NCBI RefSeq assembly: GCF_901933205.1
Contig: NC_044573.1
Coordinates: 51,021,493-51,085,492 of the forward strand
Direction of reading: 5' to 3'
Origin: Camarhynchus parvulus
Lineage: Eukaryota > Chordata > Aves > Passeriformes > Thraupidae
Length of the DNA stretch: 64,000 bases
The notes beneath the pieces are model-generated. The model was not told where the DNA came from. It searched no databases and saw only the letters and a program-made list of their open reading frames with translations. This document shows, in pieces, positions 50,001-60,593 of the stretch (position 1 is its first letter; the number at the start of each line of letters is the position of its first letter). The position numbers and the translations under genes are program-made.

Positions 50001-53000
50001 CCATAATAACTGCTAGTTGGAAGGCAAATTTTGTGATGTTTGGAAACAAAGCTTTCATGTTTAACTAACTTATCACAATCTTCTAGACAGTCATTGTACC
50101 AGTTTTTTTTGGTAACTACTCTAAAAATTTTAATCATCATTGTTTCTTGGTTTGAATGTTTGTTTCTGGTTGTCAAAAATGTCATCATTTTGATTGAAAC
50201 ATAATTTTTTAAATTAAGTTGAAGACATTCCATTATTCATATCAGAATAGTATGATTGCATTGCTCCCTTTTACCAGCTACGTGAGATAACCTGGTTTAA
50301 TAAGTACGTAAATAAGAAGGAATTAAGTGTGTTTATGGGAATGTGTAATAAGTAATATTGTGTAATTCAAAGATTAAGACCCCTGCTAAGCACCATGATA
50401 AATTTCTTAACTTGATCTAACCTGTGTATTTGCATGCCTGTGTTCCTCCTCTGCACACCTCTGTGGTGTCACTACAAGTTTGGGTCTTGTAACAGCTCAA
50501 AGTGTCACATTCTTATGAGGGAGTGCTACAAAAGTGCAGGCGAAGAAATGATAAAGGTCATACAGGTTCTTGGTTTGAAAGCTTAGAAAACACACTGTCA
50601 GTTATGCAGGAGTCTCAGAGGGCACAGGGGATGTGTCAGCAGAGGTACAGATAGTTTTCTTTGCATGTGTGGAGTTAAGCTTGAGAGCAGTTGGAAAGTG
50701 TTTGTCCTTGCCTGTCATTGTCTTGTGCATTCTTCCCATGCTGCTGAGTCCTTTCTATGCCAACAGTGGCCTTGTTCTCTAACCCACAAGTAGATTGAGA
50801 AATGCCTGTATGTGTTAATGGATGTACAAAACTGTGGGACCCATGAGCCCTCTCCAGTTCCTGAGCTGCAATATACATATCCTTGCTGCGTATTGAGGTG
50901 TGTACCACTCCTGTGGAACTGAGGTTTCCTTTGCATGAGAAGGAGGGATCAGTGTTGCCCTCCATCCAACAGATCCACAGAGCTAGCACAGTGCAAGGTA
51001 CATTTGTTGCATGATTTAGACACGATGTCTATGTCCATGCTAACAAATTATACAGGCTTGCAGATATTTGGCACAGAGAGCAGCTGGCACAGAACCTCTC
51101 ACATCCATATTATTAAACTTTTAAACCTAGACAAGGTACCTTGTTAAGACTGCTCGTATTGAATGGTCTGTAGCTTGCTCTGACCACAAGTCATGCCCAG
51201 GAATTGTTTGGGAAAGTGCTAGTTTTCATGAGCCAAAGCCATACTGGAATCTGTTCCAGCAGTTTGACACTGCAGATAGTCAAGTTTCAGTGCTGAGACG
51301 CCTTCCTTGGCAGTGTTGAATGTGGTAGTATAGGCATAGCCAAACAGGATATTCCACATATTCCTGCAAGACTCTTTCTTGTAGTAAGATCAAATGTATA
51401 TTTTGAAGATAAATTACATGTTTTCTTTGCTTCCCGTAACATGGGAGAAGCCATTTGTTTAAAGCTGTTATGGGAGAAAAACTTTTGGTGGAGAGGAGTA
51501 GAATATTTTATCAAAGAAAGATTAAGTTAAAGGAATAGTGTTCTTTGATTTTTAGTTAGCATAAATCTTTCAATAGTTGTCCTGTCCTGTGGGAAAAGGT
51601 TTCAGAATTTAACACTGACTTTTGAAAGTGTCAAAGCTTTTTCATTTAAGCATGGGTTAATGTGTCTGACAACAGAATGTAGAATTATGCAGCCACTTCA
51701 TGTACGTGTGTGTGCACTTCTTTGGTGTAGTTGTCTTAAAAAATTTATTACACCTAGATTTTACTAACACTAGAGGCATTCATAGTTGTGCTACATAGAT
51801 TTTATAAGATCTTCTTATGTTGCCATATGGTCCCTTCCACAGGTGGCATAGTATAAAGAAGGCATTTGTCCATTGTAGTTGTGTGTATAATGTTTGATAT
51901 TCTACACACAAAGTAGAAATAATAATCTGACATTGAATATGTTTTCATGATCTTAAAAAGAAATCCTTGAGTACTTATATTTCAAATATTTCAAGTGATT
52001 TAATGGGAAAAAAGAGTATCTTGTTTCAAAAACCATTTGTTACATTCTCCATCACTGTTTTTGTGCACCAGTTTGTATGATTGAAATGTTCTTAAATCAT
52101 CTGCCTTATATTTGGGCATTGTAAAAAGGGAAAAAAATCTGAAGGGTAGAAAAGGATACCAGGGAGAAATAGATGTATTTATGTAAAATGCACATTACTT
52201 TCATTCTAAAACTCTTTTTTTCCAAAATGATTTCAGCAGCTCTAATCAAATCAGTTTCACTTTGTGTTTCTCTAAAACTGAGAGAATCATGCTTGTTGTT
52301 ACAGATTCCATGTTCCTGTCATGTTTCAGTAATATAACTACAGTCCTAATAATTTCAGATTAACACAGGAAGCAAGCTTGTTTCAGAATAAATACAGTTT
52401 ACCTTTTGTATCTCAGTGTTGTTGGGCTTTTTTAGAGCCAAAAATCACTGGGTACTTGAGGTTGGAAAGGACTTCAGGAGGTGGTCTGGTCCAACCCTTC
52501 TGCTCAAGGAAGGGTCATTGTTGGGGTACCTGTTGGTGATTCCCCGACTTCTGGGACTCTGTCTGGGCCCTCCCAGGGGGTTCCCCTGTCGGGGGAGACC
52601 CTCGTAGAGTGATCTTGTGTCAGGAAAGAGAGATGCACTGGATCTTTTCGGTGTCCAGGTTCTTGTTTATTGTTATCTTATCTAGAGTTTATCTTATTTA
52701 TCTTCAGGTTCTTGTTTATCTTATCTTATCTTATCTAGAGTTTTGCACACTGTCCACACAAGGCTCAGCGCACTGGACAAGCACTGCAAAAATGGCTACA
52801 ATCTATGATTACAAGGTCTTTTAAGACTAAGCTATCCAATTAAGAACTGACACCTAGATTATTTCGCTTTTTAACCCAATAACTGATCCCCAAAGCCTGC
52901 AATGCAGACTTTTCCACCTAATTACAAAATGCCATCCAAACCCATTAAGAAGGAGGAAGAAAAAACATGACAAAGAAGCCCAGGATGACACTCTGTGCCC

Positions 53001-56000
53001 TCCATCTTGCTTCCATCCACTACATACTAAAAATCCTAAAACCTAAATTTCCCACCTAAGTGATACATCTACACTACTCTCTACAATCTGCTTCACACTC
53101 TAGTGGATTCTAGTGTATTCTGGAGTTTAGGAAACTTTCTCCATGAATGAGGGTCAAAGTCAGTGTTCTCCTGGGGGTCCGGGCACCCCAGAGCAGACAG
53201 GGAAATATTCCTGGTGCCCTGGGTTTCCACAGGTCATGTAAAACCAGTCACTCAGGACCATGTCCTTTTTGTCTCCCCCTGCTCATGCACTCTCCCTGTG
53301 GTTTAATTTCCTGCACTGAAGAAGTTTGAGAAAAAATGTCACTGCTAGTTCTAAAAATAGGTTTTGAATCTCTCCAGGGACAGACACCACAACCTCTCTG
53401 AGCAACCTGTCCCAGACCTTGATCACCCTCAGAGTAAAAACTGTTTCCTGATGTTCACACAGGACCCTCCTGTGTTTCAGCCTCTGGTCTTGTCACTGGG
53501 CATCACTAAAAAAGCCTGTCTCTGTCCTTTTAGTACTCTCCCTTCAGGTGTTTATGTACTTGATATAAGATCCCCCTGAGCCCTCTCTTCTCTAGGCTGA
53601 ACAATCCCAGCTTTCTTGGGCGCTTCTCATGCTCCATTCCCTTAGTCATCTTTGTTGCCCTTTGCTGGACTGTCTCCAGTATGTGAGTCTGTCGCTCTTG
53701 TGCTGAGGAACCCAGAACTGGACAAGGCACTCAGGATATGGCTGAAAGGGGCAGGATCACTTCCATCCACATGCTGGCAGTGCTCTTCCTAATGCAGGAC
53801 AGGATGCCATTGTCACTCTCCGGCACAAGGGTGGATCACTGGCTCATGGGCAAATCTGTGTCCACCAGGACTCCCAGGGCATTTCCTCCAAAACTGCTTA
53901 ATCTTTGAATATGTAAATTGAAGTAGGTTACTAACTTTTGTGGTTATACCTTTGATGTAAGTACAGTCATTGCAGTTAAGTTTTACATTATTTGTAAAAC
54001 TTCAGAACACAGAGCTGGTTTGTTTCTATTTTGCTTTTTCATTGTGAGGTGTTGACTTCAATAGGAGCTCAGGCTACTGAGCACATCAAAAGATCAACCC
54101 TCTTACTCTATAAACTTTGGTTTATAAATTTAAAACTAATAATTTTTTCCCTCAAGTTGTGTCATAATAGCATCTGAGGTAGATTTCATAATAAATAAGG
54201 CGTTATGCCAGCAAAACATTAATAGAGCTCATACTGTAAAAATAAGATTAGACGGGTGAATTTAGGCTTGCTTCCAATAAATTATTTGAATACTGGACTG
54301 ATGCCCTGGCCAGTTTTTAAAGAATGATTTTGTAGTTTCTTTTGGCATCATAGCATAAAGCTACTTTGAGGGAAACTTGGTCTTTTTAATTTCTTAAAGA
54401 TGTTCAGAAATGTGGTCGCAGATTGACCCCAGCTGCTTTTTAGTCTGTGACTTTCCTGAGGTTACAGAATATCCGAGGTGTGTGCCTGTGTTTATGCACT
54501 CCCTCACATGTATTTACTCACATGTATATGTATTTTAAGAGATTTAATGTGGCTTCCCTTACTAAGCATGAAATTAATATACATTGCAATCATAATGAGT
54601 CCACCAAGTTTTTATGTCCCTCAATGGTTATATTTATTTATTGAAAGGAAAATAAGTGGAGTTTTAGAGTATATTTTAAAAATTGATAAAATTAATCTTC
54701 AGTGTGCTTACCTTTCAGATTTTATTTGGGTAGGGTTGTTCAGCAGACAAGTTTAATTTTTAATGCTCCCAGGTTTTCTTTTTCATTTGTTCGAAAGCTG
54801 TTCTTAAATAGTAAGATTGGGGGAAGGAAAAGCAAATGTAATAGACATTTTTTTCATAAGAATAGAGATTCTTTAGTAAACATTCTCACAGTATTGCTAA
54901 CAACAGTTCTATTTTGAAAGAAAGGATTCAGCTAATAGAAATTGCGCTATAAAAATGGCTTTAAGTATGTTCATGTAGTTGCTTAAGAGTAAAATGTACT
55001 TAGAGAGCTAAATCTTTGTTTAACTAAATTTTATGTAAAATATATAGTGCATTTAAAAGCATGTTTTCTCTTAATCTGTGAAATCTATTCAGTGCTTATA
55101 TCATACTGTGTGGGAAGTTATTAAATATATGCATAATGTTTAGTGGTTTATATAATTATTTATCTGTGCCCATAAAAATCTATCATTTACAAGTTGTTTT
55201 GAAAGAACCTGAGTAAAGATTTTATAATTTGTCCATATTTGGATATATATAAATTTGTCCATTATTGGAGTGGCATGGGGTTAGCCTTAAAATTCACAGT
55301 GAATTGGGGGTAGAAGGAGGTACAGCAACACAGTTATGCTGTATTTTACACCCACATCAGTGATACTATTCACATATAAAGTCTTCTGCCATTTAGGGCT
55401 TAAGTCCCTACTATGTCTTCTCCAAGACTGAATGCATGTGTTTGAGCACCACAGAATTCTGAAAGTTTTAACTTACTTCAAGAGAACTCTGATTAATAAT
55501 AACATACTATGGTTTATACTGTATTATGGGAATATTTTTTGCTAGTGTTCTCCAATGTTACAAAAATGGGCACATTTCATGACATCAATCTTGTTTTCAG
55601 TCATCTTACATAAAATTGGAAACAAAAATTATTTGGAAAAACAGAAACATAAAATGTGTGAAAACATGCCAGTGAGAACTGCTTCTACATTCTGAAAAGT
55701 TATTCCAGTTGAGAAGGAACAGTTTCTAACTGTTTATTATTTCTGAAGAAAGCAGAGTAATTATGCTGTAAACACAAAAAGCACTGTCCTTCTTTCTTGC
55801 AGGTTGTAACATGATTACAGCTAACTTAATGTCATATAAAAGCTCTTTTTTGCTGTCTTAGATGAAGAGCAGATCTTTCTCAAAGGTATTGGCTTACTTT
55901 TGAAAGGCACTGGGTCATGCAAATACCAGTGTTTAGAAAGGTCCTCACATTTTTCAATAGCAAAGAAGTTAAGCTTTATATGAATGGAAAGAAAAGAGAG

Positions 56001-56311
56001 CAGAACAGAAGAAATACTGTGCCTTGGTCTTTCTAATACTACCACAAATATTAGCCTGGTTTTCATAATATTACCACAAACACCAGTAAAACATAAAAAT
56101 CGTAAGAAAGGAAGCTTAAGTCAGATTTCCTTTGTAGTAACTTTGTAATACTTATGTTTTTGCAGGAGAAGTCCGTTTGACTCCAGAGGACTTTGCCAGA
56201 GCTCAAAAATATTGCAAATATGCTGGCAGTGCGTTGCAGTATGAAGATGTGAGCACTGCTGTGCAAAATCTACAGAAGGCCCTCAAGTTACTCATTACAG
56301 GCAGAGAATGA
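19630..56311 (+). CDS. VTA1: Vacuolar protein sorting-associated protein VTA1 (LIP5), complete, eight exons
   Basis: Cytosolic ESCRT cofactor: it binds ESCRT-III subunits (CHMP1B, CHMP5) and stimulates the VPS4 ATPase during multivesicular-body sorting and other membrane scission. Exons: 19630-19738, 33649-33743, 36760-36887, 37540-37615, 40976-41087, 47646-47819, 48249-48329 and 56166-56311. They total 921 bases, 306 residues plus TGA (human 307), with all introns GT/AG and phases consistent. Residues 1 to about 165 form the N-terminal tandem-MIT domain ([55 protein letters not shown]). Residues about 170-258 are a Ser/Pro/Thr-rich linker, with [15 protein letters not shown] conserved. Residues 259-306 are the VSL domain ([20 protein letters not shown] onward), which dimerises and contacts VPS4. 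The start is the first ATG after the GC-rich leader and matches the family N-terminus. Codon 37 is split T/GT by intron 1. Exon 6 has a tandem acceptor TAGCAG, so a 305-residue form lacking one Ala is possible. The acidic segment after residue 168 diverges from human. Confidence 0.97.
21917..22227 (+). repeat. 47-bp minisatellite, about 6.6 copies
   Basis: Unit starts GGCACCCTGCGTGTCCCAGG and continues with a GCAGGGAGCTGCTGTGG-type segment. Units begin at 21917, 21964, 22011, 22058, 22105, 22152 and 22199, exactly 47 bases apart, the last partial. Copies are nearly identical; the second has one C-to-T change in the TGCGTGT segment. Because 47 is not a multiple of three, all frames cycle through the array, and the overlapping 117-194-codon frames on both strands are artefacts. 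The high identity implies recent expansion or ongoing homogenisation. It lies in VTA1 intron 1, about 2.2 kb after exon 1. Confidence 0.97.
25963..26525 (-). mobile_element. CR1 LINE 3' fragment
   Basis: Reads as the reverse complement of a CR1 3' end: it begins AGAATCACAAAACTGTTGAGG and GTTGGAGG, continues with the CR1 3' UTR and ORF2 tail signature (GAGCCCATTGCCTCTCGTCC, then TGTCACTGGACACCACTGAG), and the GTGGCACACCAGTGCTGAGTA segment. The copy is 5'-truncated near 26.52 kb, the usual outcome of CR1 insertion, and is diverged enough to be fairly old. It is in VTA1 intron 1, antisense to the gene. Confidence 0.88.
34156..34206 (+). repeat. Tandem duplication, 27-bp unit, about 1.9 copies
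   Basis: AACCTAAACTGTTGTATCCA plus GGGA occurs at 34156 and again at 34183, with no mismatch over the shared 24 bases. A small local duplication in the intron. Confidence 0.95.
34646..34797 (+). mobile_element. CR1 LINE 3' end, short copy
   Basis: Contains CR1 tail wording in sense orientation: GCTTGCCCAGAGAAGTATTC, AAGGCCAGGTTGGATAGGTC, CAGCAGGGGAGTTGGAATTAG, then AAGGTCCTTTCCAATCC, ending ATTCTGTGATTCTTCAG. The 3' octamer-like ATTCTGTG is the CR1 hallmark. The copy is severely 5'-truncated, about 150 bases, with a deletion relative to usual tails. Confidence 0.88.
35348..35361 (+). promoter_or_regulatory. CTCF-like motif, intronic
   Basis: CCACCAGGGGGCGC followed by AGAGGGG is a full match to the vertebrate CTCF core consensus (CCASYAGRKGGCRS). 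It stands alone in AT-rich intron 2, which makes it conspicuous. Same orientation as the site at 19506. Binding is inferred. Confidence 0.6.
36888..37539 (+). other. VTA1 intron 3
   Basis: 652-base intron, donor GTAGGT and acceptor TTTTTTGCAG. AT-rich; nothing further seen. Confidence 0.85.
37616..40975 (+). other. VTA1 intron 4
   Basis: AT-rich except for a GC-richer stretch at about 39.33-39.54 kb, which contains a near-CTCF core CCACTAGATGGCC (39394-39406, one mismatch). No exon or identifiable transposon seen. Confidence 0.65.
41088..47645 (+). other. VTA1 intron 5
   Basis: 6.6 kb of AT-rich sequence with scattered poly(A)/poly(T) tracts. I see no exon, RNA gene or recognisable transposon. 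The purine-rich patch at 45.55-45.80 kb did not resemble any known repeat. Confidence 0.6.
47820..48248 (+). other. VTA1 intron 6
   Basis: 429-base intron, the shortest of the gene, donor GTATCT and acceptor TTTGCAG. AT-rich with a short TATATATATA run; nothing else seen. Confidence 0.85.
49702..49846 (-). mobile_element. tRNA-Ile-derived SINE with CR1 tail (TguSINE1-like)
   Basis: On the minus strand the element opens with a tRNA-like head: an A-box region CAGCTCAGCTGGCCAGAGC, an anticodon-arm segment GGTGTTAATAATGCCAAGG matching tRNA-Ile(AAT) apart from a few changes, and a B-box GGGTTTGAGCC. A CR1-derived 3' part follows (CTGGGTCCCTTCCAGCTCAG) and ends in CCTGTGATTCTGTGATT. A tRNA-Ile head on a CR1 3' tail is the known design of TguSINE1, a SINE described from passerine birds and mobilised by CR1 machinery. 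It is not a functional tRNA gene: the acceptor stem and several pairings are lost. It lies antisense in VTA1 intron 7. Confidence 0.8.
52438..52512 (-). mobile_element. CR1 LINE, 3' terminal segment (split by LTR)
   Basis: Reverse complement of a CR1 3' end: AAAATCACTGGGTACTTGAGG, then TTGGAAAGGACTTCAGGAGG and TCCAACCCTTCTGCTCAAGG. It stops where the LTR target duplication GGTCAT begins and resumes on the far side at about 53238. The two pieces are parts of one insertion. Confidence 0.85.
52513..53237 (-). mobile_element. Solo ERV LTR (ERVK-type) with 6-bp target duplication
   Basis: The LTR occupies 52519-53231 (713 bases) and is flanked by direct repeats GGTCAT at 52513-52518 and 53232-53237. 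Termini read TGTTGGGG and CCACA on the plus strand, that is TGTGG to CCCCAACA on the minus strand. Orientation is minus: an AATAAA poly(A) signal lies on that strand within AACAATAAACAAGAACC (about 52665-52670), followed by a GC-richer U5-like segment. A six-base duplication fits ERVK-type (beta-like) integrases. A TTATC-rich partial duplication lies at about 52672-52738. No internal retroviral genes are present, so this is a solo LTR left by recombination. Confidence 0.85.
53238..53900 (-). mobile_element. CR1 LINE, 5'-ward segment of the split copy
   Basis: Continues the CR1 interrupted at 52513: ACCAGTCACTCAGGACCATG, then from 53349 TTTTGAATCTCTCCAGGG, CAACCTCTCTGAGCAACCTG, GTAAAAACTGTTTCCTGATG, CTCTTCTCTAGGCTGAACAA and TTTGTTGCCCTTTGCTGGAC. 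All are the reverse complement of the CR1 ORF2 end and 3' UTR. About 85 bases (53262-53348) do not fit CR1 and appear inserted. The copy is 5'-truncated near 53.9 kb. Confidence 0.88.
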
Positions 56312-58000
56312 AGCTTTAATCCAACAGATTCATGTCTTTCGCCTAAAGAACTAACAGTTTATTACTGTACCTATTAGGGAAGTGGAGTTACACAGAAATT
56401 CTCAATCCCATCACTCATGACTATGAAACCACTGTTTCAGTGTCAGATTAGCAATTAATGGTGCAGTAGGAATCTCTGTTTTCATTTTAAAGACAGTGGA
56501 GCTTGAAACATGAATGCAGTGGCTTGATGTATGCAAAATATTAAAGAATGTACTGTGAACACCACTCAAGAGTCAGAATTCACTTTGCAGTATTTGGATT
56601 ATCAGAATTGGAAAATGCTCACTGTAAAAAACTTGAGAATTAGTATGTTTTGTTAAAATTCTTACTCCTGTTTTATTATTGCAAACAATTATTTAATGGG
56701 TATAATACCTTTAAAATGGTAACTAAGATTAGTGCTTTCCTTCTGAAATGGGAGTCTGAATGTGAGAGAGCTGACAGGTCCACACTGGGAAGGACTTTTC
56801 TATACATAAATTATTTCTGTATTTGTATTATCTGAGACATAAGTCTAAGTTGAGGGAGTCTTGAGGACATTTGTATTTCATTTGAAAATGTTCTGGAAAA
56901 AACATCTCTTGATACCTCAGAGGGAGTAATTTTGATGGTGTTCCAATTTAATCCCCCACAGGTGTATGGACTACTACATGTATTCTTGATTATTGGTTCT
57001 TGCTCCTTCTGTGTGAACACTTAAAATTTTATATATCTGTATGGGTAATTAAGAGAAAATACTAATATTTATCAACAATGATCCCAAAACTGGAGGCAGA
57101 GATTCTAAATAATTTGAACTTTCAGGAAGACTTGCTGAAAGAACAAAACTGTTCCATCTTTGTAAGAGGCTGGAAAAAAGCTCATTCTTCAGTCATTAAA
57201 ACACTATAGGTTTGTCTCTGGTATTAGTGTCATAGAGCTTTGTATTTCCAACTAATATTTTTCCTGTCTGCTTTGTTGTGAAGACTTTTGGACTTGGGAT
57301 TTAATTAAAATATCTTGGAAGCTGAATTTTGAGTCTTTATGAGGTCTACCACTGCAATTATAGAGCTCTTGATTGTTAAAAATCCCCCCATGCTGTTTAA
57401 AAGAAAGAATATGCAGTCTTTTAACTGACATGACATAATAATTGAGTACACCATAAAGCATGTCTGATATATGTAATAATTTTAATGACATTTTATCTGA
57501 TCTCTCTGTCTTTCCAAGCTGCTGGATCAAATCCATGTTATCTATAGCTGCACTGCTTTGGAGTGACTAAAATAAGTCTTATAGTCAAAGCAAAAAGAAA
57601 GGAAAAGAAAATGAAACATAAGCATGCATTAAAGTTTAGCTGGTTGTATCCCTTAAAGTGTGTAGTGTCTTTGACAACAGATTTCACACAGGTAATATGA
57701 AACTTAAAAATGTATGCTTAAGCACTTTAGTTGACTGAGACTTAAAAGATAAAATGTGGTATTTTTTGTGTTGCTTTCTGATATGGTATAGCATGCTAAT
57801 CTGGACAGTGACTTGGGTTAGATTTTAATCATCTGGGAAAATTTAGAATAAAACTATCTGAAACTTTTTTGACAATAATGCTGTACAGAGCTGAGCAGTA
57901 AGTCTATTTAGTACAGTGTTTCATGCAAGATAGATCTCTCACTTCAGTATCAAACTGAATTACTGCCAAGTCTTCTGCATATATAGTTGTTGGTTTACAC

Positions 58001-58042
58001 TGTAGCATTGCTATAAAATATATGTAGCATTGCTATAAAATA
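58001..58042 (+). repeat. 22-bp tandem duplication
   Basis: TGTAGCATTGCTATAAAATA occurs at 58001 and again at 58023 with perfect identity. It lies in the probable VTA1 3' UTR if the distal poly(A) site is used. Confidence 0.95.
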
Positions 58043-58234
58043 GTCAAAAGTTTCTTTCATTTCAGGATCAAACTACTATTTTTTAAAACCAGCTTCAGTC
58101 CCCAGAAGTCGTAGGAAAAAAATCAGTTTTCCTATTTCTATTTATAAAATAATAAAATGAACTTTGGGGCTTTTGTATTACATGCAAAAATAAGTAAGCT
58201 ATGATATAATATTGTATTGATTTGAGGCTTTTGA

Positions 58235-58240
58235 AATAAA
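58235..58240 (+). terminator. Candidate distal VTA1 poly(A) signal
   Basis: AATAAA with a strong GU-rich element starting on the next base. Best-formed of the three candidates downstream of the VTA1 stop codon. Confidence 0.5.
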
Positions 58241-58260
58241 GTTGTTGGGGTTTTTTGTAA

Positions 58261-59347
58261 TTGAATGATCTGAAATGGAATACATAACTACGCTTGAAAA
58301 TGAAAACTTAAGTATTTCTTTAAGTGTATAAAATATTTTCTGTTGGCCATGATTATATTGTACCTTTTGGTTCCTCTATGAAACCAGGGAATCATCAGTA
58401 AAAAAGTGATAAGCAATGTAAAAGCCAAAAGTAATTTGTGTGAATGATCATTTGCACATTTGCTATCTTTCTTCCACCTAGAAAGAAATTAAAGTAAATG
58501 TTTCTGAGGGGAATGAGATGAAAACTTAGGTAATACAAAAGTTTAAGAATTTCTTAAAGAAGCTAGCAAGATATTCTTTCTGAAAATAAATCAGTGTTAA
58601 AAGATTTACTATATAAAATTTCATGGTAAAATGGAACATATGCTAATACCAACCTTCAGACCACAATACCTGACATAACCTATTGAATTTATTTTCCATA
58701 AAATTATTTTGCTGTAATCATTTATTTCTTAATTGAGAAGTTTTGTAACAGCTCATAAAACCATGTTTTAAAGCACATCTTTAAGCTGCTAATTTTTGAT
58801 GTAACAGACTGAACATTTATCATCTAAACTGATGCCTAAAGTAAATTATAGCAAAGCATTTCCGTTCCATTAAGTATAGCCTCTGGGACAGCTTTAAATA
58901 CAGGAGATAGCCCAAAAGTACAAACCACTGTTGCAGAACAGTTCAAACAGTGTACATATTTGAAAATGTCAGGAGAATGTAGGTACATAGGCTATAACTA
59001 TTCCAAATTGGAATTTGTGACAGGCACTGAAATTTATGGCCCCATTGTTAAATGTTGTGTGAGTTTTTAAGTGTTGACTGATTCATTTACAGGCATTCTG
59101 AGTGATCAAGTATCAACACATAGCTTCTCTCAACTGCTTCCCCACACAAGTTCAGTATTAAATAGAGTGCTGATTTTGTTCCATGCTGCAGTTAACAACT
59201 CTCCTTTTCAGTCTGACTGCCACCTACATACTTGTTGGCCATTCTTTGGATTAGGAGTTCTCAGTCTAATAAGTCTTGCTTAAGAAGGGAGAAGGAGGCC
59301 TCTGTCAGATTTTTATCAGGTATACCATGTTCAGTTTTGCTACTTAT
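58261..59347. other. Intergenic DNA downstream of VTA1
   Basis: AT-rich sequence between the probable VTA1 end and the solo LTR. No exon, RNA gene or repeat recognised. Confidence 0.6.
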
Positions 59348-60593
59348 GTAAGTGTCATGGTTTGACACTGGCACAATGCCAGTGCCCCCATGAAAATACA
59401 CCTTCCCTAGTGTCTGCTGTGAGATGTGACCAGGAATAAGCAAAGCAGCCTACTTAGGAATAGGGGAAAAAAAGTTTAACTACAAAAGAAAAGGACACAC
59501 ACACACACATGGAAAATGAAAACTTCACAAAAGCATTTCCTCCTCCCCCTACCACATTTCCAATACATCTGTCTCCCAAATTTCACCATCATTCCATCAT
59601 CACCCTGTAAATACTCAATTCTCCGTCTGTCAAGAGGAGGAGTCCTTCTTGCGCCTCTTCCTTCTGGTGACCTCTTCCTTTTCATGTCCAGTGCTCTGAC
59701 CACGGACCAGGGCTGCTTCTAGGGTTGTGCTTTTTAAGGGTGCTTTGTCTCCTAAAAAGGGCACAGTCTCACTTTCGGGACATCCTGTCCCCCCCATATT
59801 TTCTACCCCCTGGGGCCAGGGGGTCTCCAACACTGAACCCTCTCAGTTCTGAGCCATCGCCTCCCCCCTGGATGCAGCCTCTGTGTCGTGAGGAAGCACG
59901 GTTCTGTCCATGGCTGTACAAAAAGAGTCCAGCAACCAGCTACTCCATCATCTCTTTCCAGCCTCTTCTTTACTCTCTCAGCCTCACTCACTGCTCAGAC
60001 TGTTATCACTTGCTCATTTCCTCTTTATCTTCCACTCTATCTCCGCTCCAGAAAAGGTCAATGCTCTGTGAGGTCTTCATCGTCCAAAAAGGGGTTAAAA
60101 GCTCCTACACGCGGCCAGGCTTCTTCTCCACTGCAACCCCACCCCTTCCCCCTCCTTCCCCACAGGCCGATATCAGCTTCAAGGCCACAGGCCCGTGCAC
60201 CATGCCGGCTTCTCTCTCTCGTCTCCCGGGGGCAGGGGGGTGGGCCCAAATCCCCTCGGGGCTTCTCTATCTCTCTGTCTCTCCTGAGAGGGCTGCCCAA
60301 TTCCTCCTGGTGCCCCCCCTTTCCATCTTCAGGAGGATCAGGCCTACCTCTCCCGGGCGCATGGCTTTCCCCTCCTCCGCCCAGCTCAAAGCCGGGCAGG
60401 GGAGGTCTTGACTCTTCCCTGACCAGAACTCCAAGAGAGCGGTCCCGGAGGAAAACTGCTTTAACCCCTGTGTTCTCAGAGGCGTATCCAATGCCTCAGT
60501 GGCCGGACCAGCTGCCAGTATTCACATCTAAACACTTACTGGTCTGACCACAGCATTCCCAGAAAACCCACTTCCTCAAACCACGACAGTAAG
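59348..60593. mobile_element. Solo ERV LTR (ERVL-type), 1236 bp, with 5-bp target duplication
   Basis: The LTR spans 59353-60588, flanked by direct repeats GTAAG at 59348-59352 and 60589-60593. Its ends form a 13-base terminal inverted repeat with one mismatch: TGTCATGGTTTGA on the left, and TCAAACCACGACA on the right, which reads TGTCGTGGTTTGA in reverse. This start is typical of avian ERVL-type LTRs, and a five-base duplication agrees. The interior is GC- and pyrimidine-rich and includes an (AC)n run at 59495-59509. The 228- and 219-codon open frames inside are low-complexity Pro/Ser sequence and match no retroviral protein. I could not settle its orientation because no clear TATA and poly(A) pair is seen. 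No internal genes remain. Confidence 0.85.
59495..59509. repeat. (AC)n microsatellite
   Basis: About seven AC units inside the solo LTR. Confidence 0.9.

Larger units (their letters stand above)
48330..56165 (+). other. VTA1 intron 7
   Basis: The most repeat-rich intron: the tRNA/CR1 SINE at 49.7 kb, a CR1 split by a solo LTR at 52.4-53.9 kb, and a short unidentified sequence present at 48387-48428 and again at 53310-53346. A less AT-rich stretch at 50.4-51.2 kb is unassigned. Confidence 0.7.
56312..58260 (+). other. VTA1 3' UTR, probable
   Basis: AT-rich sequence after the stop codon. Candidate poly(A) signals are ATTAAA at 56540-56545, AATAAA at 57847-57852, and AATAAA at 58235-58240. The last is followed at once by GTTGTTGGGGTTTTTTGT, a good GU-rich downstream element. 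If the distal site is used the 3' UTR is about 1.9 kb. It contains a 22-bp tandem duplication at 58001-58042. Confidence 0.5.

Noticed and set aside
59725..60547. 228- and 219-codon plus-strand frames
   Set aside because: They lie wholly within a solo LTR bounded by GTAAG duplications and encode low-complexity Pro/Ser sequence unlike any retroviral protein.
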